Assembly: GCF_946479755.1 (NCBI RefSeq)
Contig: NZ_CAMLHC010000002.1
Span: forward strand, 310,001 to 374,000
DNA: 64,000 nucleotides
Reading direction: 5' to 3'
DNA from: an uncultured Chitinophaga sp.
GTDB lineage: Bacteria > Bacteroidota > Bacteroidia > Chitinophagales > Chitinophagaceae
Of the stretch, positions 33,877 to 42,547 are shown piece by piece. Below the pieces are notes generated by a model that saw only the letters and a program-made list of their open reading frames with translations, did not search any database and was not told the DNA's origin. Position 1 is the first letter of the stretch. Each line of letters begins with the position of its first letter. The translations under genes were made by a program, and so were the position numbers.

Positions 33877-35288
33877 CGTTTTGCCAGTTCAATGGTGAAT
33901 GTGCTGCCTTGCCCGGGGTGACTGTCTACCTTAATAGTGCCGCCTATTTTGTCCAGCAGGCTTTTCACATGGCTGAGGCCCAGTCCGTAACCTTTGACCG
34001 TATGCAGATTGCCCTGCGTAACACGGTAAAATTTGTCGAAGATATACGGCTGGTGCGCTTTGTCGATGCCTATGCCATGGTCTCTGACGATCAACCGGTA
34101 ATACTGCGGATGCTCGGTAACGGTCAGGTCTACCTGTTTAACATCCGACGGCGTGTATTTGATCGCGTTATCCAGCAGATTAGACAGAATTGTTCGCAAT
34201 GCGGCCGGTTGGGTGAGCAGCTCTTCCTGCACTACCTGTACCGAGGTGTTTATCTCTACACCGGGCAGGCCGGAGAAGCGGGCCACCACTGTTTTCAGCA
34301 GCACGGGGATAGCAACGCGTTCCACGGCGCCTTGCGGCTCTTCGTCGTGCTCCAGCCGGGTGAGCGCCATGATATTGTCTACCAGTCCCTGTAATTTATG
34401 CAGCTCGTCCTGTTCCAGGCGCAGGTATCTTTCTGTTTTTTCCGGGTCTTTGCTGCCGCCAAAGGTAAGCAGCGCTTCGTTGGTAGCGGTGAGGATAGCG
34501 ACCGGCGTTTTCAGTTCGTGGGTGATATTACTGATGAAGTCGTTTTTCATGGTCTCCAGCTTCTTCTGCCGGATGATGATCCGCCACAGTACCCATATGC
34601 AGCCGGTGATGAGCAATATCATGCAAAAAGACGATAGCAGCGGCCATAGTATTTTCACCAGCAGGAAGGTGCCGGCGCCCTCAAACCGGGCGATGATGGT
34701 CCGGGGTGTTTGCAGGGAGCTGGAGCGGATAGCTACTATCTTTTCATCGGGCGTGATGGTGGTATCTTTTTTCAGGATGGTGATGGTAAAAGGCAGGGCG
34801 ATATGCCGGTTGTCCAGCTCTTCGCGGTAGTACTTATTGAGTAGTGTGGTATCTACTGCCACGATGTTGCTGAAAGCGAAGATGCTGGCCAGAAAGCGGT
34901 TCATGTCCGCGCCTACGTCCTGCAGCCGGAAGTTCTGCTGGATGATGGTATTGCCTTGCTGTTGCCCGTTGTTGCTGGTGATGACCTTCACCAGCCCGGT
35001 ATCTGCGTTTGACAGGAGGGTGTCGGCAATGTCGCCGGCGGTGAACTGGAAGGTGCGCCGGTGGCGTGACGGCTGGGTGCTGTCTTTACTTCGTGACTGG
35101 CCTTCCAGCTGTTTAACGGAAGCGATCACGGCGCGGTCGTAAGCTTTCTGCAGGCCGTCAGACACTACCTGCACAAAACTGGTCTGCTGGCTTAGCCAGG
35201 CTGTCCGCAGCCAGTACAGCTGGAAAGCCAGTACCGCCAGCGCGGTCGGGATGGTGATCCACCATATCCGTTTAACAATGAAGTCCAT
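33873..35288 (-). CDS. Sensor histidine kinase
   Basis: A 471-residue membrane kinase. I chose the ATG at 35288 (MDFIVKRIWW), which opens the first membrane segment; a longer frame to 35336 would cross the promoter. Two membrane segments (about residues 8-26 and 208-235) bracket a periplasmic sensor region of no recognised type. The HisKA domain has phosphoacceptor His257 in ITHELKTPVAIL, and the ATPase part shows the N box (NLLDNAIKYTP), the G1 box (VRDHGIGID) and the G2 box (GYGLGLSHVK). Its cognate regulator follows with a 4-base overlap. The predicted promoter is so close that the message may be leaderless. Confidence 0.94.
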   Translation of the reverse strand: MDFIVKRIWWITIPTALAVLAFQLYWLRTAWLSQQTSFVQVVSDGLQKAYDRAVIASVKQLEGQSRSKDSTQPSRHRRTFQFTAGDIADTLLSNADTGLVKVITSNNGQQQGNTIIQQNFRLQDVGADMNRFLASIFAFSNIVAVDTTLLNKYYREELDNRHIALPFTITILKKDTTITPDEKIVAIRSSSLQTPRTIIARFEGAGTFLLVKILWPLLSSFCMILLITGCIWVLWRIIIRQKKLETMKNDFISNITHELKTPVAILTATNEALLTFGGSKDPEKTERYLRLEQDELHKLQGLVDNIMALTRLEHDEEPQGAVERVAIPVLLKTVVARFSGLPGVEINTSVQVVQEELLTQPAALRTILSNLLDNAIKYTPSDVKQVDLTVTEHPQYYRLIVRDHGIGIDKAHQPYIFDKFYRVTQGNLHTVKGYGLGLSHVKSLLDKIGGTIKVDSHPGQGSTFTIELAKR

Positions 35289-35292
35289 CTTA

Positions 35293-35322
35293 CAAAGATA
35301 GCCGAAGCCATCATGCCGGCAA
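35293..35322 (-). promoter_or_regulatory. Kinase operon promoter
   Basis: On the minus strand TTG (35322 to 35320) and TATCTTTG (35300 to 35293) match both consensus elements with a 19-base spacer. The start codon at 35288 lies only five bases beyond the -7 element, which predicts a leaderless or very short-leader message. Confidence 0.7.
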
Positions 35323-35329
35323 CGCCGGA

Positions 35330-35366
35330 TTAACACTCATTAACACTTTTGCAAGGATGGTTAACA
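35330..35366 (-). promoter_or_regulatory. Response-regulator boxes before the kinase operon
   Basis: On the plus strand TTAACAC occurs at 35330-35336 and 35340-35346, ten bases apart, and TTAACA again at 35361-35366. TTAACACTCATTAA (35330-35343) is the same 14-mer found before the beta-barrel gene. The boxes sit just upstream of the -33 element, as expected for an autoregulated OmpR-type system. Confidence 0.68.
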
Positions 35367-35400
35367 AAAGCCTTCGCCCGTAAAGATAACGGCATAAAAA

Positions 35401-35432
35401 AAGCGGGTCATCTCCAAAGAGATGACCCGCTT
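35401..35432 (-). terminator. Terminator after the cytochrome c/beta-propeller gene
   Basis: A perfect 14-base-pair stem (35401-35414 with 35419-35432) around CAAA, followed on the minus strand by TTTTTT. Confidence 0.9.
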
Positions 35433-35448
35433 CAATGTTTGTAACGGT

Positions 35449-38064
35449 TTATTTCTTTTGCTGTGCCAGGAAGCTCACCAGCGCTGCAAATTCTTCATAA
35501 GACAGCGCGTTGGCAAGGCCTGCGGGCATCATGGATGTTTTCATTTCCTTCCGGCTGAGGATATCTGCCGTCTTCACCGTATATACTTCCCCTGCAATAT
35601 CTCTCAACACTACCTTGGCGGCTGTTTCTTCCGTCACGAAGCCTACATAGCTCTTATTGCCTTTAGCCGTGATGGTGACAGTGGCAAATCCCTGGGAGAT
35701 AGAGGCGTTGGGTTTCAGGATGGATTCGGCGATCCGCTCGCGGTTCATAATAGAGCCGATTTGTCCCATGAAAGGACCTTTCATCTTTTCGCTTCTGCTG
35801 AGACTGTGACAGGCAACGCAGCCCTGGTTGGTAAAGAGGATCTTTCCTTTGGCGGCGTCTCCTTTTATTTGTTTCACTGCGATGAGCACATCTTCGATTG
35901 ATGATTTGCCCACCTGTCCTTTTTTATTTTTTATTTTTTCCAGGTCGACTTTAACTTCTTTGGCGGCCACGGGTTCTGTTGGTTTCAGCGGGGCGAAGGC
36001 CGCTATCTCCATCCTGTGGCGGGCGTCGAGGTCGCGGTAGAGGTTCATGTTAGCCGGACCGGTTTTCTGTGCTTCTCTCTTCAGGAATTTTTCGATGACG
36101 GGTGATCCGGCCCACAGTACCGCTTTGTAATAGGGGCCATGGGAGTCCGGGCGCGTTCCCCACCACCAGGAGGCGTCGTAGGCGTCTTCTTTTTTATAGA
36201 GCCGTGCGAGGGTGGTCAGGATCTGTCTTTTCACCTTTGGACTTTTCGACAGGCGGTAGGCGGCGATCAGCCCGTTCACTGCTTTCTCTTCATGCACATA
36301 ACGCAGGGCCCACAGGGCCAGGGTGGCGTTTGGACCGTTGATGGCGGCTATCAGCGCGTCTGTGGCCTGCAGTTCCACCAGCGCCCGCACGGCCAGGTGT
36401 GGCAGTACAATGGCGGCATTGGGTGTAGCATGGGGGCCTTCGGGGCTTTTCAGCGGCGCCACAAAAGAGGCCGGTACTTTTGTCTGTAGCAAAGCGGTGG
36501 CGGCATCCACGCGGCCTAAACGGCCGAGGCCCACGATCGCAGCGGCCTGCACGCGGGGTGAGGCATCCCGGAGTGCCTCCAGGAAAGGTTGCTCCGGAAC
36601 ATCCGCCAGTAGACCTTTACGGTCTGCCAGGGCTCTCAGTGCGTGTTCACGGAGGCTGGCATCTTTTGTCAGGCCCACCAGCGCGGTAATGCCCTCTTTG
36701 CCGGTAGCCTGCGCGTAGGTGTAGAGGCCTGCTACGCGTGCATACAGTGGCAGCTGTGCGTCAGCCGCTATCTGCAGCGCGGCGGCTGTTCCCTGCGCGT
36801 CGGCGCGCCGGAGCAGTTCCTGCGAGGCGGTTAAGCGGGCCACGGCGCTGGCTGACTTCAGCATGGCTGCCAGTTCCGCCACAGAGGCCTTGGCCGGATC
36901 AGGAAAGGCGGTATAGGTCCAGTTGTTGGGGACTGCCCTGACAACAAATCCTATCGTATCGCTGCCGGAATAGCCGGCGCCATCCCAGGCGGAGAGGTAA
37001 AGCCGGCCGGAGCCGTCCACATCGAGGTCGGTAATCTGGGGCAGCGCTATAAAATCTTCTTCTTTTTGTGTGAAGGTGGGGCCGTCGGGCGTTACCCGGT
37101 GGATATAGAGCATACTTCTGCCCCAGTCGGCCATCATGGGAACATTGTTGTATTTCGCCGGCCAGGTGGGTTCGGACATAAATAAGGCGCCGGTGCCGGA
37201 GCCGCCGCCCAGGTCTGCCAGTGCGGGAATGATTTCATCGGTAAAGTGCTGGAACAATACCGGGTAACCATATTCGCCGGTCTGCAGATGGTGGGAGAAC
37301 CGTACGTTCCATCCGCCGCCGTCGTTGGTGTTTTCCCGGGTAAAGATGTTCATATAGGGATCGATGGCCACGTCGTACACGTTGCGGGTGCCATGAGAAA
37401 ATACTTCCATCTCGGTGCCGTCGGGGCGCACCCTTACGATTCCTCCGCCCAGCATAGTGAGCTTTTTACCGGAACGGTCGGTAGCGTTGTGAAAGCCGAA
37501 GTCACCCACGGCGATGTAGATCCAGCCGTCGATGCCCATGCGGATACCATTGGTAGCATGGTCGGTGCCGCGCTCCTGGATATATTTGGTGTTGCTGAGG
37601 TGCTCCACCAGCGGGGTGGGAGGGCCGTCGGCTTTGCCATCGCCGTCTTTATCTTCAAAAACTACCAGCGCCATGCCGGTGGCTTTGCCTGTTTCGCCGG
37701 AGAAGGTGGTGTGCAGTACGAAGACCTGCGGGCCCATCACGATGATGCCGCGGGGGTTGTCCACTACGGCAAATTCGGTATGCTGGTCCATTTTGCCGTC
37801 ATTGTCCCGGTCCACCAGTTTCAGTATCCGGCCTTTGCCTGCGTCTTTGCCAAGGGAGCCCATCATGTCTACTCCGACAAACACTTCGCCCGTGGGCGCT
37901 ACCGCCAGGCACGCAGGGCTGGGGGTAATGGAGGGGCCGGAAAACCGGGTGATGCGGAGGTCAGGGGGCGTAGGCGCGGGCGTGGTTTGCGAATACCCTG
38001 AAAATGGTTTTACTGTGAAAAGCGCTGAAAGGGAACAAATCAACGCAACTGGAAGTTTGGTCAT
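35449..38064 (-). CDS. Secreted beta-propeller/HEAT/cytochrome c protein (PVC-type CxxCH)
   Basis: An 871-residue exported protein. After the signal peptide (LICSLSALFTVKPFSGYSQ) come a sugar-dehydrogenase-like beta-propeller (about residues 35-390, with calcium-like DRDNDGKMD and DKDGDGKAD, and NGIRMGIDGWIYIAVGDFGF), a HEAT-repeat region (about 400-690, RVQAAAIVGLGRLGRVDAA), and a C-terminal cytochrome c domain with Cys749, Cys752 and His753 (CVACH) and a Met845/846 candidate sixth ligand. This order matches the PVC-type heme-binding proteins. It probably oxidises a sugar or related substrate in the periplasm and passes electrons to its own heme. It stands alone. The substrate is unknown. 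Confidence 0.9.
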   Translation of the reverse strand: MTKLPVALICSLSALFTVKPFSGYSQTTPAPTPPDLRITRFSGPSITPSPACLAVAPTGEVFVGVDMMGSLGKDAGKGRILKLVDRDNDGKMDQHTEFAVVDNPRGIIVMGPQVFVLHTTFSGETGKATGMALVVFEDKDGDGKADGPPTPLVEHLSNTKYIQERGTDHATNGIRMGIDGWIYIAVGDFGFHNATDRSGKKLTMLGGGIVRVRPDGTEMEVFSHGTRNVYDVAIDPYMNIFTRENTNDGGGWNVRFSHHLQTGEYGYPVLFQHFTDEIIPALADLGGGSGTGALFMSEPTWPAKYNNVPMMADWGRSMLYIHRVTPDGPTFTQKEEDFIALPQITDLDVDGSGRLYLSAWDGAGYSGSDTIGFVVRAVPNNWTYTAFPDPAKASVAELAAMLKSASAVARLTASQELLRRADAQGTAAALQIAADAQLPLYARVAGLYTYAQATGKEGITALVGLTKDASLREHALRALADRKGLLADVPEQPFLEALRDASPRVQAAAIVGLGRLGRVDAATALLQTKVPASFVAPLKSPEGPHATPNAAIVLPHLAVRALVELQATDALIAAINGPNATLALWALRYVHEEKAVNGLIAAYRLSKSPKVKRQILTTLARLYKKEDAYDASWWWGTRPDSHGPYYKAVLWAGSPVIEKFLKREAQKTGPANMNLYRDLDARHRMEIAAFAPLKPTEPVAAKEVKVDLEKIKNKKGQVGKSSIEDVLIAVKQIKGDAAKGKILFTNQGCVACHSLSRSEKMKGPFMGQIGSIMNRERIAESILKPNASISQGFATVTITAKGNKSYVGFVTEETAAKVVLRDIAGEVYTVKTADILSRKEMKTSMMPAGLANALSYEEFAALVSFLAQQKK

Positions 38065-38180
38065 TGTTTACTGCTTGTGTAATATGGTGGAATTAAAAAT
38101 GCATGAATAGCAGGTCAAGATATAAAAAAATAAAATTTATTTATAGCCTTTTATCCACTCCCTTACATAGCAGTAAAAAA

Positions 38181-38205
38181 GCGGGTGTTACTAAAGAACA
38201 CCCGC
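38181..38205 (-). terminator. Terminator after the beta-lactamase-fold gene
   Basis: A 9-base-pair stem (GCGGGTGTT and AACACCCGC) around a 7-base loop, followed on the minus strand by six T residues. Confidence 0.85.
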
Positions 38206-38212
38206 TGTGTAT

Positions 38213-39364
38213 TTAAAGTGTGAACAGCATATCCCGTAACTTATACCATTCCGCTTCACCTTCGTCGTCGTAGTCCCCGTTGATCATCACTATTGCTGCC
38301 CGTTTGGTGGCATAGTTGACATACAGTTGCATGTGGCTGCCCGGTACGTCGCCGCCGTGACCGAAGATATCCTCGTTGCCCACTTTGCGGTGTTGCCAGA
38401 AAAGCCCGTAGACGTCCTGTGCCCGGGGATACTGTACTTTGCCCATGGCTTCCAGCGTACTGGCGGCGATGATTTGTTTGCCGTCTTTCGCACCGTTGTT
38501 CACCAGCATCCTCGCGAAAGTGCTGAGGTCTGCCAGGCTGGCATGCAGGCCGCCGGTGCAATAGTCCACCATGCTGTAGTTGCCGAGGGGCTGCCGGTCA
38601 ATACCATAAGGCATGGCAAAAGGCTGTGTGGCATAATCGCGCAGATGCCATACGAGCGCCGTGGTACCCAGCGGAGCGATGAACTGGCGGTAGGACCAGG
38701 CGCCGAAGTCTTCTTTCACGGTCAGCTCCACAATGTAGGCTGCCAGTGCGGAGCCCACGTTGCTATAGCTGAATATCGTGGTGTTGCGGTCGTCGTGGAA
38801 GCTGCTGCCGGCGTAATATTTCCCGGCGGGGGTCAGCATCCCGCGTACAAATTCCGACAGCGGCATGGGATGGTCTGTGCCCGGCACGATAAAGTCTGTC
38901 AGCAGCCGGAGCGCATAGGTGGAGTCGCAGATGCCGGAGGTGTGCGACATCAACGCGCGCAGGGTGATTTTCCTGTCGGGGTTTTTAGGATTTTGCACCT
39001 TAAACGGCAGGTAGGTGTTGATATCCATATCCAGGTTTAGTTGACCGTTTTCTACCAGCCGCATGATGCTCAGACCAATGAGCGGTTTGGCGAAAGAGCC
39101 GATTTTGAAAACGGTTTTCGCCGTTACGGCTTCTTTTTTCTCCACATTGGCCATGCCGGAGGTTTTAGACCATATGATGCCATCGGGGCCTACCAGGGCC
39201 ACGGCTACGCCGGGAATCTTCACCCGGTCGGTCAGTACGGCGATCTGTTTCTCTACGTTCTCTGTTTTGAATGGTGCGGAAGGAGAGGTGTCGTCTTTGT
39301 CTTTCTTTTTGCAGGCGCAGAAGGCCAGCAGCAGTCCAAGCCCGAGGCAGTAGTTTCTCATCAT
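38213..39364 (-). CDS. Class C beta-lactamase-fold serine hydrolase lipoprotein
   Basis: A 383-residue lipoprotein. The start at 39364 (MMRNYCLGLGLLLAFCAC) gives a lipoprotein signal followed by a KKKDKDD linker; a longer frame to 39460 has no such signal. Catalytic motifs of the beta-lactamase/D-Ala-D-Ala carboxypeptidase fold are present: SxxK (GSFAKP), YxN (YSNVG) and HGG (FGHGGDVPG). Family members act as peptidases, esterases or beta-lactamases, and none of these can be chosen from sequence. It stands alone and has its own terminator. Whether it affects antibiotic resistance is unknown. Confidence 0.92.
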   Translation of the reverse strand: MMRNYCLGLGLLLAFCACKKKDKDDTSPSAPFKTENVEKQIAVLTDRVKIPGVAVALVGPDGIIWSKTSGMANVEKKEAVTAKTVFKIGSFAKPLIGLSIMRLVENGQLNLDMDINTYLPFKVQNPKNPDRKITLRALMSHTSGICDSTYALRLLTDFIVPGTDHPMPLSEFVRGMLTPAGKYYAGSSFHDDRNTTIFSYSNVGSALAAYIVELTVKEDFGAWSYRQFIAPLGTTALVWHLRDYATQPFAMPYGIDRQPLGNYSMVDYCTGGLHASLADLSTFARMLVNNGAKDGKQIIAASTLEAMGKVQYPRAQDVYGLFWQHRKVGNEDIFGHGGDVPGSHMQLYVNYATKRAAIVMINGDYDDEGEAEWYKLRDMLFTL

Positions 39365-39567
39365 TTTTTTCTGCAAATGAAAGCAGGATAGTGTGGACGG
39401 GCGACGGGTATTATAGGAACAGGGGTATGGCGGCAGCCAACAAACGGTTATGTACAACAATAGCCGGATAGGGGTAGCGGCAGACGAGCCGCGTATTATT
39501 GGTAGACTAAATCAGCCGGTTGGTGAGGTGAACGGTTACCTTCGTTTCCCGGTGGCTTTTCGAAACA

Positions 39568-40563
39568 ATGGAAATACAAGCAAGCGAGTGGAAAAAAATC
39601 ATATCCATCTTCCAGCATTTGGTACCAGCGGTGGTGTTATACCTGATCATAGGGATGAACGATTATCAGCCGCAATGGCAACCGGTCATGAAAGTGCTGG
39701 CTACCCTGTTTATTCTTATAGCTCCTTATGTAAACCAGTATGTGCTGGTGCCGGTACTGCTGCTGCGGTTCCGGTACTATGCCTATGCCGCGGCAGTGAT
39801 GGCGCTGCTCTCGTTGTTGCTGGGGGTGACGTATTGGGTGGAGCCGCTGGTAGCGCCCATGTTAAAAGAGGGGAAGGTCTTTGAGCCTTACCAGCTGCAG
39901 GATGTATGTGTGTTTTTTGTGATGATGTTGTCGCTGGTGGCGGCCTCTACAGCCATACCGCTGTTCTGGCAATGGATGCAGGCCAGCTATCATCGGGCGG
40001 CAAGCCTGCAGACGGAGCTGGAGAACCTGAAGAAGCAGTTGTCGCCGCACTTCCTGTTTAACACGCTCAATAACCTGGACACGCTGATATATGCTGATCA
40101 GCAGCGGGCTTCTGCCGTGGTGCACTCCCTTTCGCGGCTGCTGCGTTATCAGCTGTACCTTTCGGGCAGCGGGCAGGTACGCCTGCGGCAGGAGCTGGAC
40201 TTTATCACCGATTTCCTGTACCTGGAGCAACTGCGGCACGACGTGCTGGAGATAAACATCAGGGTAGAGGACGATGTACAGGATGTATTGTTACACCCCT
40301 TCCTGTTAATGCCTTTTGTGGAGAATGCAGTGAAACACAATGATTATAACGGAAACGCCTATATACATTTGCGGCTGTCTGCTGCCGCCGGCTGCCTACG
40401 GTTTACCTGTTCCAACCCTGTGGCCCGCGAGGCGGCGCCTGCAGGGGGTGCGGGGTTGAACAACGTGCGCCGCCGGTTGTCGCTGTTGTACCCGGACCAG
40501 CATATGCTGCATACGGATAATAACGGCCAGGTATATACGGTAGCTTTAACCATCAACATATGA
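39568..40563 (+). CDS. LytS-type sensor histidine kinase
   Basis: A 331-residue membrane kinase of the His_kinase (LytS/YehU) family. Four hydrophobic segments occupy about residues 18-135 (VVLYLIIGMND, LFILIAPYVNQYVL, VMALLSLLLGV, VCVFFVMMLSLVAAS). Phosphoacceptor His161 lies in QLSPHFLFNTLNNLDTL, and the ATPase part has PFVENAVKHND and GAGLNNVRRRLSLLY. Its stop overlaps the start of the LytTR regulator by four bases, so the two form a two-component pair. The signal and target genes are unknown. The other sensor kinase in this window is of a different type. Confidence 0.95.
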   Translation: MEIQASEWKKIISIFQHLVPAVVLYLIIGMNDYQPQWQPVMKVLATLFILIAPYVNQYVLVPVLLLRFRYYAYAAAVMALLSLLLGVTYWVEPLVAPMLKEGKVFEPYQLQDVCVFFVMMLSLVAASTAIPLFWQWMQASYHRAASLQTELENLKKQLSPHFLFNTLNNLDTLIYADQQRASAVVHSLSRLLRYQLYLSGSGQVRLRQELDFITDFLYLEQLRHDVLEINIRVEDDVQDVLLHPFLLMPFVENAVKHNDYNGNAYIHLRLSAAAGCLRFTCSNPVAREAAPAGGAGLNNVRRRLSLLYPDQHMLHTDNNGQVYTVALTINI

Positions 40564-41285
40564 ATTGTATTGTTATTGACGATGAGCCACTGGCGAGAGA
40601 GAAGATCCGGTTGCTGGTAGCGCAGGACGTATCGCTGCAGCTGCTGGGTTGTTTCCCGGCGGCGGACAAGGCGGCGGATTTTATGGAGCTGAACCCTGTA
40701 GATCTCGTATTCCTCGACGTACAGATGCCCGGTGGGTCGGGGCTGGATTTTGCGCGGCAGCTGCCGCCGGAGGTGCTGGTGATCTTCACCTCCGCGTATG
40801 CGGAATATGCCCTGAACAGCTACGATGTGAACGCGATCGACTACCTGGTGAAGCCCGTGCATCCCGCACGTTTTGCACAGGCGGTGCAGAAAGCGATGGA
40901 CTTCGCCGATATGAAACGGCACCGGAAGCAGCAACAGCAGCATACTGCGGCCCTGCACCAGGACCATGTGTTTGTGCGGGCCGACAGGCGTCTTCACCGG
41001 GTGGTGTTCAGCGACTGCCAGTATATTGAAGGGATCAAAGATTACTGCATATTACACCTGTCTGACCGCAAGCTGATGGTGGGCATCAACCTGAAGGCGC
41101 TGCTGGAACAGCTGCCCCAGGATATCTTTGTAAGGATCAGTAAATCGGTAGTGGTTAATTTCCGGCATGTGTCCAGCCTGAACCACCAGGACGTGCGGAT
41201 AGGAGAAGCGGAGCTGTTGATCGGCAATGCTTACCGCGAATACCTTTTCTCCTTTTTCGTGGAACATCACGTGGTAGGGAGATGA
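40560..41285 (+). CDS. LytTR-family response regulator
   Basis: A 241-residue regulator with a receiver domain (phosphoacceptor Asp53 in VFLDVQMPGGSG) and a C-terminal LytTR DNA-binding domain (from about residue 135, with FVRADRRLHRVVFSDCQYIEG, YCILHLSD and FVRISKSVVVNFRHV). Such proteins act with LytS-type kinases, and the four-base overlap with the upstream gene is typical. Its 3' end overlaps the 3' end of the convergent sigma factor gene by 19 bases, so no separate terminator exists between them. Confidence 0.95.
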   Translation: MNCIVIDDEPLAREKIRLLVAQDVSLQLLGCFPAADKAADFMELNPVDLVFLDVQMPGGSGLDFARQLPPEVLVIFTSAYAEYALNSYDVNAIDYLVKPVHPARFAQAVQKAMDFADMKRHRKQQQQHTAALHQDHVFVRADRRLHRVVFSDCQYIEGIKDYCILHLSDRKLMVGINLKALLEQLPQDIFVRISKSVVVNFRHVSSLNHQDVRIGEAELLIGNAYREYLFSFFVEHHVVGR

Positions 41286-42499
41286 TCGATTTTTTGTTGA
41301 AGCGTTTGTTTCTCCGGTTGGGTTTTGGAGAGATGCCATGCCTGTTGCAGGTGTTGTAACGCCTGCTGATTGTCGATGCCCTGATACAGTTCGCCCAGCA
41401 GGGCATGGTAGTAAGGGTTGCCGGAAAGGCCCAGCTTCTCTGCTTCGGGGAGGGCTGCCGCTTTGCCTTTTACTTTCGAGAGGGCGAAGGTCCGGTTGAG
41501 CGCCGCTACCGGCGAGTACTGCAGCTGTAGCAGCCGGTTGTACAGCTGTAAAATATTATCCCATTTTTCCGGCGTGTCTTCTTTGATGGTATGCCACCAG
41601 GCGATGGTAGCCTCCAGGTGGTAGGCGGATAAGGCGGTACCCTGTGACGCGGCATGCAGGTAGCCGGCGCCTTCGGAGATAAGGGTACGGTTCCATAAAG
41701 ATTCATCCTGGTCCTGGTAGAGGATCAGGGCGCCGTTTTCGTCTTGCCGTGCCGGCAGCCGGGAGGCATGAAAACACATGAGGGCCATGAGCGCGTTCAC
41801 GGCAGGCGTATTGGTCAGCGGATTGTCCAGCAGCAGCCTGGTGAGGCGCATGGCTTCTATGCACAATTCTTCACGGATCACGGTGTCCTTGCTTTCGGAG
41901 TAGTAGCCTTCATTGTACAGCAGGTAGAGCGTAGTGAGCACCGCGTTTAGCCGTTGAGGTATGGCGGCTGCTTCCGGCATTTCGATGGCTACTTTTTCCG
42001 TCCGCAGTTTTTCACGGGCGCGGAACAGGCGTTTGTTAATGGTTTCTTTGTTCGACAAAAAAGCATTCGCGATTTCATCGATGCCGAAACCGCAGAGGAT
42101 GCGCAGGGCCAGGCCTATCTGCGCTTCGGGAGGTATACACGGATGACACACGGCAAACAGCATCTGCAGCTGGCTGTCGCTGATATTTTTATCGGAGAGG
42201 TCTATCTCAGGAGCAGGCGTATCGGTGGTCTGTTTCAGCTCCGGCACTATTTTCTCGTGGAACATATGCGCGCGGGCGAAATAATTTTTCGCCTTATTTT
42301 TCGCCACCACATACAGCCAGGCGGTAGGGTTTTCCGGAACGCCTTTGTAGGACCATGTCTCCATGGCCAGCAGGAAAGTCTCGCCGGCAATATCTTCTGC
42401 CAGTTCGATATGATCGATACCAAAGTGTTTACAGAGGACCGCCGTAATTTTGGAGAATTCGGTCCTGAATAAATGCGGTATTAACTCCTGCTGCTGCAT
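41267..42499 (-). CDS. ECF42-type sigma factor with C-terminal extension
   Basis: A 410-residue protein, more than twice the normal ECF length. The sigma part spans about residues 1-170 (region 2: LAEDIAGETFLLAMETW; region 4: AQIGLALRILCGFGIDEIANAFLSNKETINKR). A long helical extension follows, with TPR-like features (LCIEAMRLTRLLLDN, SPVAALNRTFALSKVKG, YHALLGELYQGIDNQQALQHL). This is the ECF42 architecture, known to occur next to DGPF/YCII proteins, and such a gene lies upstream on the same strand. The extension probably regulates the sigma activity in place of a membrane anti-sigma factor. Confidence 0.9.
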   Translation of the reverse strand: MQQQELIPHLFRTEFSKITAVLCKHFGIDHIELAEDIAGETFLLAMETWSYKGVPENPTAWLYVVAKNKAKNYFARAHMFHEKIVPELKQTTDTPAPEIDLSDKNISDSQLQMLFAVCHPCIPPEAQIGLALRILCGFGIDEIANAFLSNKETINKRLFRAREKLRTEKVAIEMPEAAAIPQRLNAVLTTLYLLYNEGYYSESKDTVIREELCIEAMRLTRLLLDNPLTNTPAVNALMALMCFHASRLPARQDENGALILYQDQDESLWNRTLISEGAGYLHAASQGTALSAYHLEATIAWWHTIKEDTPEKWDNILQLYNRLLQLQYSPVAALNRTFALSKVKGKAAALPEAEKLGLSGNPYYHALLGELYQGIDNQQALQHLQQAWHLSKTQPEKQTLQQKIDHLPTT

Positions 42500-42511
42500 A
42501 ACCGAAAGTTA

Positions 42512-42538
42512 AGCTCCTGCCTCGCGGAGGCAGGAGCT
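42512..42538. other. Perfect hairpin between the YCII and ECF42 genes
   Basis: AGCTCCTGCCTC and GAGGCAGGAGCT form a 12-base-pair stem around GCG, in the 48-base gap between the YCII gene stop and the sigma factor start. There is no long T-run on the minus strand. It may act as a weak terminator or attenuator that sets the ratio of the two products. Confidence 0.55.
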
Positions 42539-42547
42539 GTTATTGTA

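Noticed and set aside
35828..38110. Several plus-strand frames opposite the cytochrome c/beta-propeller gene
   Set aside because: All are shadows of the minus-strand gene, whose domains and heme motif are clear.
39365..39460. Longer start for the beta-lactamase-fold protein
   Set aside because: The lipoprotein signal starts at 39364 and would be buried.
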